A DNA stretch of 64,000 bases from an uncultured Sphingomonadales bacterium (GTDB taxonomy: Bacteria; Pseudomonadota; Alphaproteobacteria; Sphingomonadales; Sphingomonadaceae), in assembly GCA_903839675.1 (NCBI GenBank), contig CAIMDB010000032.1:186001-250000 (forward strand), in the 5' to 3' direction. The position numbers were made by a program, and so were the translations under genes. Each line of letters starts with the position of its first letter. The stretch's first letter is position 1. Below the pieces are notes generated by a model that saw only the letters and a list, made by a program, of their open reading frames with translations, was not told the origin of the DNA and searched no databases. Positions 25,008 through 32,471 of this stretch are shown piece by piece.

Positions 25008-26333
25008 TCAGCGCTTTTCGCGCGAAAGCCGTGACATCATGATGGCTGCGCGCTTGGCCTGTGTTTTGATGCTCAGCAGATCGACCGTTTCGCCCGGCGT
25101 GTGATCGCCGCGGCTATAGGGGCCAAGTCCCGCAATGCTGTCCACATCATTGGCCACAAAAGAGATATCGCCCGCGCCGCGCTTTAGGGGATCGAGCACG
25201 GGCATTTCGGGCAGGCCCATATCGGTGTTGATGGCGTTCAGCCGGTCGAGCAGCGCCTTGTTGCCCGGGGTCGGCGCCATGGCGGGATAGCCGCCTTGTT
25301 CAAAGGTGATGGTCGCTGATGTCAGCGGGGCGTGGGCGGCCACAATGGAGGACATCTTCGACTTCACCCGTTCGGTCTGCTCCTGCGACAGCGTGCGGAA
25401 ATCGCCGCGCGCAATCGCGATGCCTGGGATGATGTTGGTCTTGCCCTTGGCCGCCGCGCGCACACCATCGGCATCGAGAGTGGCTTCCTGCCCACCTGCG
25501 ATCAGCCCCACGTTGAAGGTGAGGTTGGGTTCGGGAAGGTCGCTGCGGAAACGGGTGATGATCCGGCTGATCTCATAGATCGCGCCATCGCCTGCCGCGG
25601 CGCTGAAGATGCCGGAACTGTGCCCGGATTTGCCAGTCGCGGTCAGCGTCCAGCTGTTGGAAGACCGCCGTGCGATCGACCCCATATCCTTGCCATCCTC
25701 GCGGACCAGTCCTTCAAAATCGAGCGCGGCGTCAGACCGCTTGCCGGCCGCAATCAGGTCGGCGCGGGCAATGGAAATGGGGTCGCCCGAATCCTCTTCA
25801 TCGCCCGTCATATGAATTTCGATATTGGCGTCCTTCAGTGTGCCTGCCGCCTTCATGGCACGGAGTGCTGCGAGGATGGTGACCATGCCGCCCTTGTCAT
25901 CCCCGGCGCCCGGCCCTTCGGCCTCATCCATGCCGGCCTTGGTCAGTCGTTTGAAGGCCTGAAACGGCGAATCCTTTTCAAACACCGTGTCGAGATGCGC
26001 GATGAGCAGCAGGCGCTTGGTGCCCGCCTTGCCGGTCTTGGTCGCGACCAGATGCCCGGCGCGCTTGGTGGCCGTCATCGGCATCCATGTGACCTTGAAG
26101 CCCAAAGGCTCCAGCTCGGCGCGCATCATGCGGCTGACAGTCTCCACGCCCTCCAGATTCATCGACCCTGAATTCTGGTCGACGAGCTTTTGCAGCAGAC
26201 CCACCGTGCGTTCATATTCCGCGTCAACCGTCGCCGCCATCTTGGTCTCTGGGGGCGTGAGCGCGGCAGAGGTGGATGATGCGCCCAAGACGAGCAACGC
26301 GAGCGGAAGGGTTTTTGAAAGGCGGCGATTCAT
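25008..26333 (-). CDS. M20-family zinc metallopeptidase (carboxypeptidase G2-like)
   Basis: Exported di-zinc peptidase, probably releasing a C-terminal residue such as glutamate. From ATG 26333 (SD TTGGAGA) the 441-residue protein has a signal peptide ending near SSTSAA. The catalytic domain shows LLLIAHLDTVF (zinc His and catalytic Asp), GPGAGDDKGGMVTIL (bridging Asp), MTGDEEDSGDP (catalytic Glu and zinc Glu) and, at the C-terminus, GPYSRGDHTPGETVDL (last His). The dimerisation domain (about 200-330) carries the substrate His in TGKSGHSSGIFS. It lies upstream of the aldehyde dehydrogenase on the same strand, but the dehydrogenase has its own operator and probably its own promoter. Confidence 0.9.
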   Translation of the reverse strand: MNRRLSKTLPLALLVLGASSTSAALTPPETKMAATVDAEYERTVGLLQKLVDQNSGSMNLEGVETVSRMMRAELEPLGFKVTWMPMTATKRAGHLVATKTGKAGTKRLLLIAHLDTVFEKDSPFQAFKRLTKAGMDEAEGPGAGDDKGGMVTILAALRAMKAAGTLKDANIEIHMTGDEEDSGDPISIARADLIAAGKRSDAALDFEGLVREDGKDMGSIARRSSNSWTLTATGKSGHSSGIFSAAAGDGAIYEISRIITRFRSDLPEPNLTFNVGLIAGGQEATLDADGVRAAAKGKTNIIPGIAIARGDFRTLSQEQTERVKSKMSSIVAAHAPLTSATITFEQGGYPAMAPTPGNKALLDRLNAINTDMGLPEMPVLDPLKRGAGDISFVANDVDSIAGLGPYSRGDHTPGETVDLLSIKTQAKRAAIMMSRLSREKR

Positions 26334-26419
26334 GGGCGTCTCCAAGGCTGAACCGACGTTGTGGCGATGGTCCGCGTCCGAGACAAGGTGTGCGTGCAAC
26401 CGCCGCCTGCGCTGCATAC

Positions 26420-26453
26420 AAAAAGGCGCCCGGAAGTTTTCCCTCCGGACGCC
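26420..26453 (-). terminator. Intrinsic terminator after the PEP-CTERM gene
   Basis: On the leftward strand, GGCGTCCGGA then a 9-nt loop then TCCGGGCGCC, with one mismatch, followed by TTTTT (plus-strand A-run 26420-26424; stems 26425-26434 and 26444-26453). It is 22 bases past the stop codon. Its core closely resembles the terminator-like hairpin at 27247-27279 on the other side of the gene. Confidence 0.85.
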
Positions 26454-26475
26454 TGAATCAGGATTTCAGAATAGC

Positions 26476-27033
26476 TTAGGCGAAGGTTACCTGAGCCGAC
26501 TGACGACGACGGCGCATTGCACCGCCAACAAGGCCGAAACCTGCAAGCATCAGCGCCCAGCTGGCAGCTTCCGGCACACCGGTCACCGTTGCGGTTAGGT
26601 CGCCAAACACAGGTTCGCTGCCCGAGGACAGCGTGAGTTCGTTGAACTTGATGTTGAAGCCGCTCCAAACGATGCTGTTGCCGCCCAGCGTGATGGTGTC
26701 AGCGCTGGAGATGAAGATCGAATAGGGAATCGAATAGGCGAATCCACCCAGTGTCGACGTGCCTGTGTTGGTCAGCGTGCCGGTCTGCGTGTAGCCACCC
26801 GCAGTGGCATTGACGCCAACGGTGAAGGTCACCTTGTTGAGGAGGTATGTGCCATAGCCTGTGAAGGTATTGGTCACGCTCGACAGGTCGATCTGGTCAA
26901 ATGCCGAACCGATGGTGTCGCCTAAGCCCTCATAGTGATTGGCGTCGGTTGTGAAAACAACGGCAGCGTTTGCCGTAGCTGGAGCCAGAACTGCGGCAAG
27001 CGCGGCACCGGCCAAAAGATATGCAGATTTCAT
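26476..27033 (-). CDS. PEPxxWA-CTERM exported protein (exosortase substrate)
   Basis: Exported protein of 185 residues. The N-terminal signal peptide ends near TANA (about residue 23). The body (24-150) is Thr/Gly/Ser/Asn-rich, with no Cys, likely beta-rich. The C-terminus is a sorting tail: P154-E155-A-A-S-W159-A160, then a hydrophobic helix LMLAGFGLVGGAM, then RRRR and eleven more residues. This fits the sphingomonad PEPxxWA-CTERM pattern, except that the second Pro of PEP is Ala. It should be processed by an exosortase such as that at 390-1262. An ortholog family for the body is not recognised. Two dyads and a sigma-54-like promoter lie upstream, and a terminator follows, so the gene is a self-contained unit. 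Confidence 0.88.
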   Translation of the reverse strand: MKSAYLLAGAALAAVLAPATANAAVVFTTDANHYEGLGDTIGSAFDQIDLSSVTNTFTGYGTYLLNKVTFTVGVNATAGGYTQTGTLTNTGTSTLGGFAYSIPYSIFISSADTITLGGNSIVWSGFNIKFNELTLSSGSEPVFGDLTATVTGVPEAASWALMLAGFGLVGGAMRRRRQSAQVTFA

Positions 27034-27060
27034 AGGATTACTTCCCCACTAAACAGGTCA

Positions 27061-27076
27061 CACAAGGCGCGTGCCC
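27061..27076 (-). promoter_or_regulatory. Sigma-54-like promoter before the PEP-CTERM gene
   Basis: On the leftward strand GGGCACG-CGCC-TTGTG, against the consensus TGGCACG-N4-TTGCA. Spacing between the -24 GG and the -12 element is exact. The -12 GC is GT here, a real weakness. Predicted transcription start is about 27050, only some 17 bases before the ATG (27033), which would just include a GGGGAAG ribosome site. Confidence 0.4.
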
Positions 27077-27100
27077 GTTTGCGGGTCGCTCGCCTGACGA

Positions 27101-27127
27101 GATTGTGATCAAAAAAACATCACAATC
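27101..27127. promoter_or_regulatory. Perfect 9-bp inverted repeat upstream of the PEP-CTERM gene
   Basis: GATTGTGAT (27101-27109), 9-base spacer with seven A, ATCACAATC (27119-27127). It lies about 25 bases upstream of the sigma-54-like -24 element. An operator or activator site is possible. Confidence 0.5.
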
Positions 27128-27204
27128 GGAACTCTGGTAGGGGAGGCCTAAATAGAAGTAAATTGGATATTAATGATGCCATAATGAATATGAGCTGTAT
27201 TTTT

Positions 27205-27219
27205 GTCCCAAATTGGGAC
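27205..27219. promoter_or_regulatory. 15-bp palindrome GTCCCAA-A-TTGGGAC
   Basis: Perfect 7-bp arms around one central base, in an AT-rich stretch (27128-27240) about 160 bases upstream of the predicted start of the PEP-CTERM transcript. That distance suits an enhancer site for a sigma-54 activator. PEP-CTERM genes of other bacteria are known to have palindromic boxes upstream, but I have not compared consensus sequences. Confidence 0.5.
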
Positions 27220-27246
27220 GCGCATTGAATTTGCCAAGGCCCGTCA

Positions 27247-27279
27247 AAACAAAACGCCCGGAGGTTTCCCGCCGGGCGT
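27247..27279 (-). terminator. Terminator-like hairpin downstream of glnA
   Basis: Leftward strand ACGCCCGG then 10-nt loop then CCGGGCGT, followed by TTTTGTTTTG (plus-strand stems 27254-27261 and 27272-27279). It lies about 90 bases past the glnA stop. The sequence is very similar to the terminator at 26420-26453. Confidence 0.75.
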
Positions 27280-27332
27280 CCTGCTGTCCGTTAGACGGAT
27301 TGGTTTTGCGCGTATTGTGAGACCATGATTCA

Positions 27333-27359
27333 CGCCCGAGGCTGGTTCAGCCTCGGGCG
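27333..27359 (-). other. Strong hairpin just after glnA
   Basis: Perfect 12-bp stem CGCCCGAGGCTG (27333-27344) and CAGCCTCGGGCG (27348-27359) with a 3-nt loop, 10 bases beyond the glnA stop. No T-run follows on either strand. It may stabilise the 3' end or act with the next hairpin as a tandem terminator. The rest of the gap 27034-27368 holds the dyads listed separately. Confidence 0.6.
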
Positions 27360-27368
27360 ATCAAGGTC

Positions 27369-28778
27369 TTAGGCGCTGTAGTACATGTCGAACTCGACCG
27401 GCGATGGGGTCATTTCCCAACGCGCGACTTCGCCCATCTTGATGTCGATATAGGCGTCGATCTGTTCCTTGCTGAACACGTCGCCCTTCAAGAGGAAGGC
27501 GTGATCGGCTTCAAGCGATTCCAGAGCTTCACGGAGCGAACCGCAGACAGTGGGAACCTGGGCCAGTTCTTCCGGCGGAAGATCATAGAGGTTCTTGTCC
27601 ATGGCATCGCCCGGGTGGATCTTGTTCTGGATGCCGTCGAGGCCCGCCATCATCAGTGCCGAATAGCAGAGATAGGGGTTGGCCATCGCATCGGGGAAGC
27701 GGATTTCAACGCGCTTTGCCTTGGCACCGGCCCCATAAGGGATGCGGCACGAAGCAGAGCGGTTGCGCGCCGAGTAAGCGAGCAGAACAGGGGCTTCATA
27801 GCCGGGAACCAGGCGCTTGTAGCTGTTGGTCGACGGGTTGGAGAACGCGTTGATCGCCTTGGCGTGCTTGATGATGCCGCCGATGAAGAACAGGCACATT
27901 TCCGACAGGCCGGCATAGCCGTTACCGGCGAAGAGCGGCTGACCCTTTTCCCAGATCGAGAAGTGGGTGTGCATGCCCGAACCGTTATCTTCCTTGATCG
28001 GCTTCGGCATGAACGTGGCTGTCTTGCCATAGGCTTCAGCGACCATGTGGACGACATACTTGTAGATCTGCATGCGGTCTGCGGTCTGCGTCAGCGTGCC
28101 GAACGTCAGGCCGAGTTCGTGCTGCGCTGCGGCCACTTCGTGGTGGTGCTTGTCGCAAGGCAGGCCCATTTCGAGCATGGTCGACACCATTTCAGCGCGG
28201 ATGTCCTGTGCCGAATCGACGGGCGCCACGGGGAAGTAGCCGCCCTTGGCGCGCGGACGGTGGCCCAAATTGCCGCTGTCATAATGCGTGCCGGTGTTGG
28301 TCGGCAGTTCGATATCGTCGAGCTTGTAATAGCTGGTGTTGTAGCCGTTTTCGAACTTCACATCGTCAAACATGAAGAATTCGGCTTCCGGGCCGACATA
28401 GACGGTGTCACCGATGCCGGTGGACTTCAGGTAGGCTTCGGCGCGCTTGGCGGTCGAACGCGGGTCACGCGAATAGAGCTCACCCGTTGACGGTTCGACG
28501 ATGTCGCAGAAGATGATCATCATCGGCGTCGCGCTGAACGGATCAACATAAACGGCGTCGAGGTCAGGCTTCAGGATCATGTCGGATTCGTTGATGGCCT
28601 TCCAGCCTTCGATGGACGATCCGTCGAACATCAAACCGTCGGTCAGTTCGTCTTCACCCATCACGCCGGCGCACATGGAGAGGTGCTGCCACTTGCCCTT
28701 GGGGTCGGTGAAACGCAGGTCGACCCACTCGATGTCTTGGTCCTTGATCTGCTTCAGAATGTCTGCCGGAGTGGCCAT
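27369..28778 (-). CDS. glnA: Glutamine synthetase type I
   Basis: Makes glutamine from glutamate, ammonia and ATP; cytoplasmic dodecamer and main nitrogen-assimilation enzyme. The 469-residue protein is a standard GSI-beta. Visible are [19 protein letters not shown] (N-terminal latch), [12 protein letters not shown], the glycine/glutamate site region [35 protein letters not shown] and the adenylylation loop [13 protein letters not shown] with its Tyr near residue 398, so activity is expected to be controlled by GlnE. It lies 80 bases downstream of glnB on the same strand. A strong SD (AAGGAAG) precedes ATG 28778, and a GC-rich hairpin sits in the glnB-glnA gap. Transcription may start at the glnB promoter. 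Confidence 0.98.
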   Translation of the reverse strand: MATPADILKQIKDQDIEWVDLRFTDPKGKWQHLSMCAGVMGEDELTDGLMFDGSSIEGWKAINESDMILKPDLDAVYVDPFSATPMMIIFCDIVEPSTGELYSRDPRSTAKRAEAYLKSTGIGDTVYVGPEAEFFMFDDVKFENGYNTSYYKLDDIELPTNTGTHYDSGNLGHRPRAKGGYFPVAPVDSAQDIRAEMVSTMLEMGLPCDKHHHEVAAAQHELGLTFGTLTQTADRMQIYKYVVHMVAEAYGKTATFMPKPIKEDNGSGMHTHFSIWEKGQPLFAGNGYAGLSEMCLFFIGGIIKHAKAINAFSNPSTNSYKRLVPGYEAPVLLAYSARNRSASCRIPYGAGAKAKRVEIRFPDAMANPYLCYSALMMAGLDGIQNKIHPGDAMDKNLYDLPPEELAQVPTVCGSLREALESLEADHAFLLKGDVFSKEQIDAYIDIKMGEVARWEMTPSPVEFDMYYSA

Positions 28779-28858
28779 GTTCTAGTTACCTTCCTTGATT
28801 AAAATCGGACTGTTGGTGGCCCCGCCCGGGAATGCCCAGGCCGGGGAATGCGAAAAAT

Positions 28859-29212
<354 letters not shown>

Positions 29213-29231
29213 CTATGGTTGCGCTTTGGCC

Positions 29232-29247
29232 TTCAATAATCGTGCCA
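29232..29247 (-). promoter_or_regulatory. Sigma-54-like promoter of glnB-glnA
   Basis: Leftward strand TGGCACG-ATTA-TTGAA. The -24 block is a perfect TGGCACG and the spacing is exact; the -12 GC is GA. Predicted start near 29222, about 25 bases before the glnB ATG. Confidence 0.5.
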
Positions 29248-29319
29248 AATGCAAAGGTGCAAGCAATCCGCGAAATCCTGCCCGGCGCTGTTTGGAAAGC
29301 GGGCAGGTCGAATGACATA

Positions 29320-29358
29320 TGCTTAATATTTAGGCACAACACGCTCAATATTTAAGCA
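29320..29358 (-). promoter_or_regulatory. Two NtrC-like 17-bp sites upstream of glnB
   Basis: Leftward strand TGCTTAAATATTGAGCG (29358-29342) and TGCCTAAATATTAAGCA (29336-29320), starts 22 bases apart, about two helical turns. Both have the 17-bp TGC...GC(A/G) layout of NtrC sites (consensus TGCACC-N5-GGTGCA) with AT-rich centres. They lie about 75-110 bases upstream of the sigma-54-like promoter. Confidence 0.5.
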
Positions 29359-29398
29359 AGAGTCCTGTGCTGCGACATTTTGTTACGCGGAGAGGGTG

Positions 29399-30247
29399 TC
29401 AGGCCAGCGAATCGCTTCCGGCTGGCCGGTGCGGCAAATCGAACCCGGCAACGCTCTTGGTGAAAATTTCATAGCCTGTTTCGGTGATGCCGATCGTGTG
29501 TTCAAACTGCGCCGACAAGGTCCGGTCGCGGGTCACGGCTGTCCAGCCATCTTCCAGCACCTTGCAGTCCGGGCGGCCGATATTGACCATCGGTTCGATG
29601 GTGAAGAACATGCCGGGCTTCAGCTCCGGCCCCGTGCCGGGGCGACCGACATGGACCACCTCAGGCGCATCGTGGAACAGGCGGCCAATGCCGTGCCCGC
29701 AGAAATCGCGGACGACGCCAAAGCGCTGCCGTTCGGCATGGGTCTGGATCGCGTGGGAAATGTCGCCCAGATGGTTGCCGGGCTTGGCCTGTTCGATGCC
29801 AAGCATCATCGCTTCGAAGGTGGTTTCCACCAGACGCCGCGCTTTGATCGGCACATCGCCGACCAGATAGGTACGGTTCGTGTCGCCGTGCCAGCCATCG
29901 ACGATGGGGGTCACATCGACATTGACGATATCGCCGCTCTTCAAGGCCTTGGGGCCGGGAATGCCGTGGCAGATGACATGATTGATCGAGGTGCAGCAGC
30001 TGTGCGTATAGCCGCGATAGTTGAGCGTGGCGGGCACCGCGCCGTTATCAAAAGTCATCTCGCGGACCAGATCATCAATCGCCTGCGTCGTCACGCCCGG
30101 CTGGATGAAGGGCACCAGCGCATCGAGGATTTCAGCGGCAAGCTTGCCTGCCCTGCGCATGCCATCAAAGGCTTCCGGTCCATGCAGACGAATGGCGCCT
30201 GAGCGGACGGGCACGGTGTCATCGGTGACGATCTGATATTGGGTCAT
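29399..30247 (-). CDS. map: Methionine aminopeptidase type I
   Basis: Removes the initiator methionine from new proteins; cytoplasmic, di-metal. The 282-residue protein has the pita-bread fold with ligands in order: Asp and Asp in VNVDVTPIVDGWHGDTNRTY, His in CGHGIGRLFHDAPEV, Glu in FFTIEPMV and Glu in SAQFEHTIGI. The substrate His is in THSCCTSINHVICHGIP. There is a C-terminal tail of about 20 residues beyond the last motif. It precedes glnB on the same strand, but a 201-base gap with NtrC-type sites separates them, so glnB is probably transcribed independently. The SD before ATG 30247 is poor. Confidence 0.97.
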   Translation of the reverse strand: MTQYQIVTDDTVPVRSGAIRLHGPEAFDGMRRAGKLAAEILDALVPFIQPGVTTQAIDDLVREMTFDNGAVPATLNYRGYTHSCCTSINHVICHGIPGPKALKSGDIVNVDVTPIVDGWHGDTNRTYLVGDVPIKARRLVETTFEAMMLGIEQAKPGNHLGDISHAIQTHAERQRFGVVRDFCGHGIGRLFHDAPEVVHVGRPGTGPELKPGMFFTIEPMVNIGRPDCKVLEDGWTAVTRDRTLSAQFEHTIGITETGYEIFTKSVAGFDLPHRPAGSDSLA

Positions 30248-30317
30248 GGGGTCGATATAGGCAGGTTGAGGGAAGGGCGCAAATGCGTCGGCCCTTTGAG
30301 CGTTGTCGTCCCAACCT

Positions 30318-30416
30318 CGTCATGCTGAACTTGTTTCAGCATAACGGGGTAGAGCCACACATCCATCTGACCAGACGCACAACACGGTTATCCTGAAACA
30401 AGTTTAGGATGACGAA
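30318..30416. repeat. Paired-hairpin repeat element, copy 3
   Basis: Two related palindromes in opposite orientation: ATGCTGAA-cttgt-TTCAGCAT (30322-30342) and ATCCTGAA-acaag-TTTAGGAT (30390-30410). Read in the same direction the outer sequences are GTCATGCTGAACTTGTTTCA and GTCATCCTAAACTTGTTTCA, so they are diverged copies of one unit flanking about 47 bp. Located between map and the S9 peptidase gene. Confidence 0.65.
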
Positions 30417-30440
30417 CGGAAGGGGTGTCCCGTTCTCCGC

Positions 30441-32363
30441 TCACTCCCCCAACAGCGTCTGTTTGTAGAACTGGAGCGCCGACCAGAAGGCGTAGTCGTT
30501 ATTCTCCTTCTTGCCCCAGATGTGCCCTTCATTGGTCGCGAGCAGGTGCCATACGGTGCCGCCATTGGCACGGATCGCCTCCACCACTTGTTCGGCCTCC
30601 GACGCGGGGACGCGCGGGTCGTTGCCGCCCGTCACCGTGAACATCGGCTTTTTCATCTCCTTCACGCGCTCCAGCGGCGAGATGGCGAGCAGCTTGGCGC
30701 GCTGCTTGGGATCGCGCTCATCGCCATACTCCGCGCGGCGCAGATCGCGACGGTAGCTTTGGGTCGTTTCGAGGAATGTCACGAAGTTGGAAATGGCGAC
30801 GACGCAGTGTGTGCTCTTCAGCTTCTCGGCAAACTGCACAGCGGCGGCATAGCACATATAGCCGCCATAAGACCTGCCAGTGAGGGCAAAGCGCTTGGCA
30901 TCCAATCCGGGGTCCTTGGCGAGCGCATCGAGGAAAGCGCCCATGTCCTTCACCGAATCCTCGCGCTTGAAGGCGCCATTGTCGAGGCTGACAAAGGTCT
31001 TGCCATAGCCGGATGAGCCGCGGACATTGGGGTAGAACAGCGCAATGCCCAGTTCATTCACCAGATAATTATAGGCGCCGATAAAGGCCGGACGGCTCTG
31101 GCTTTCCGGGCCGCCATGGACCCACATCAGCATGGGGCGCTTGCCGGGGAATTTGGTCGCGTCGGGCCGGTAGAGAAAGCCCGACATTTTGAGGCCATCA
31201 AAGCTCTTGATCTCAACCAGCGACGGCTCGGCGTTTTTGGCGGCATCGAGCCCGCCTGTCTCGCTCGCGGTCCAGCGGGTGACGGCCAGTGTCTCGGGGT
31301 TGATGCTATAGGCGTCGGAGGGGTTGCGGGCGGACGAAAGGCTCAGGCCAATCTCGCCCCAATCTGAGACGTCCATCGCGCCTACGACGCCCACCGGAAG
31401 GCCCTCAACGGTGCGCGTCTTTCCGGTTGCCGGGTCGAGCAGGCGGACGCGGCTGATGCCGGCTTCGTTGACCACATAAGCGATGAAGCGACCGTCGCCA
31501 GAGATCTTGAAGGTCTCAACATCCCATTTCTCAGCGGGCGCGCGAGGCGTGAATTTGCCGGTGGCAGTGTCCAGCGTGCCGAGCCGCTGAAAGTCTGATC
31601 CCTCGTCGCTCAACACCCAAAGCGTGCCGTCGGGCGCGTAGTCGATTTGCCCGTAAGCGATCGCCTTCGCCTTATCGCCGATGGGCGTCATTGCGCCTGT
31701 CGCCAGATCGAGCCGGTAGAGATCAACATCGGTGATCGAGCGGTAATTGCCGACGATGGCACTCTTCTTGTCAGACGCGAAGGTGGAAATGGCCCAGCCG
31801 CCGCCCTGCACCTGTGCGACCATGCGCGCGGTGGAGGGATCGCGCGGGTCCATGACGTACAGGTCGCTGTCCGTGCCGTTGCGCTTGGTGGAGCTGTAGG
31901 CGATCAGCGTGCCATCGCCCGACCAAGTGGAGAATTGGTTGCGGCTCTTGCCGTCGGTGAGCAGCGTCAGCGTCCCGTCCTTCAGCGTGTAGAGCTGATA
32001 GAATTCGCTGCCGCCGACATCCTTTTCGACGACCATCACGTCCGCCGCCTTGGGCGCCCAGCTGCCGCTGACCACGGGTTCCTGCTCGAAACTGATCTGG
32101 GTGCGCGCGCCCATGGGATTGGCAACGCGGTGCAATTGCTGCGTATTGCCGAACCGCGTCGCGATCAGCATCGATTTGTCGCTGGGGTGCCAGCCGAGGA
32201 AGGTCGCGGTGCGATATTCCATATAGGGCCGCGTTGCCGTGGCGAGTGCCGTCGGCACCGCAGGCACACCATCGACGATGATGGCGGTCGGTTTCTCCAC
32301 AGTCTGGGCAAAGGCGTTGGAGGACGACAGGGCAGCAAGAAGGGTGAGCAATGTCCGGCGCAT
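30441..32363 (-). CDS. S9-family serine peptidase (acylaminoacyl/dipeptidyl peptidase-like)
   Basis: Exported prolyl-oligopeptidase-family enzyme of 640 residues. Signal peptide MRRTLLTLLAALSSSNAFA. A beta-propeller (about 40-370) with repeated WD-like strands gates the active site, followed by an alpha/beta-hydrolase domain beginning GFLYRPDATKFPGKRP. The catalytic triad is visible: Ser in LTGRSYGGYMCYAAA, Asp in GGNDPRVPASEAEQV and His in NEGHIWGKKENN. MWVHGGPESQ supplies the oxyanion region. SD AGAGG precedes ATG 32363. It diverges from the pabB-pabC fusion with 108 bases between starts. It is one of two S9 enzymes in the window; the other (55894-58068) is oligopeptidase B-like and only distantly related. 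Confidence 0.92.
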   Translation of the reverse strand: MRRTLLTLLAALSSSNAFAQTVEKPTAIIVDGVPAVPTALATATRPYMEYRTATFLGWHPSDKSMLIATRFGNTQQLHRVANPMGARTQISFEQEPVVSGSWAPKAADVMVVEKDVGGSEFYQLYTLKDGTLTLLTDGKSRNQFSTWSGDGTLIAYSSTKRNGTDSDLYVMDPRDPSTARMVAQVQGGGWAISTFASDKKSAIVGNYRSITDVDLYRLDLATGAMTPIGDKAKAIAYGQIDYAPDGTLWVLSDEGSDFQRLGTLDTATGKFTPRAPAEKWDVETFKISGDGRFIAYVVNEAGISRVRLLDPATGKTRTVEGLPVGVVGAMDVSDWGEIGLSLSSARNPSDAYSINPETLAVTRWTASETGGLDAAKNAEPSLVEIKSFDGLKMSGFLYRPDATKFPGKRPMLMWVHGGPESQSRPAFIGAYNYLVNELGIALFYPNVRGSSGYGKTFVSLDNGAFKREDSVKDMGAFLDALAKDPGLDAKRFALTGRSYGGYMCYAAAVQFAEKLKSTHCVVAISNFVTFLETTQSYRRDLRRAEYGDERDPKQRAKLLAISPLERVKEMKKPMFTVTGGNDPRVPASEAEQVVEAIRANGGTVWHLLATNEGHIWGKKENNDYAFWSALQFYKQTLLGE

Positions 32364-32471
32364 GATGACCTCTGGCGGAATGTGAAATGACGTCCTGCGT
32401 AGCGGTCGGGCCGCTGTGTATCAACAGCAGGGCACTGGCAATTTAGGCCGCCGCCTGCCAAGAGGCGCGCC

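Noticed and set aside
27501-28490. 329-codon plus-strand frame opposite glnA
   Set aside because: It is antisense to glutamine synthetase, with no motif.
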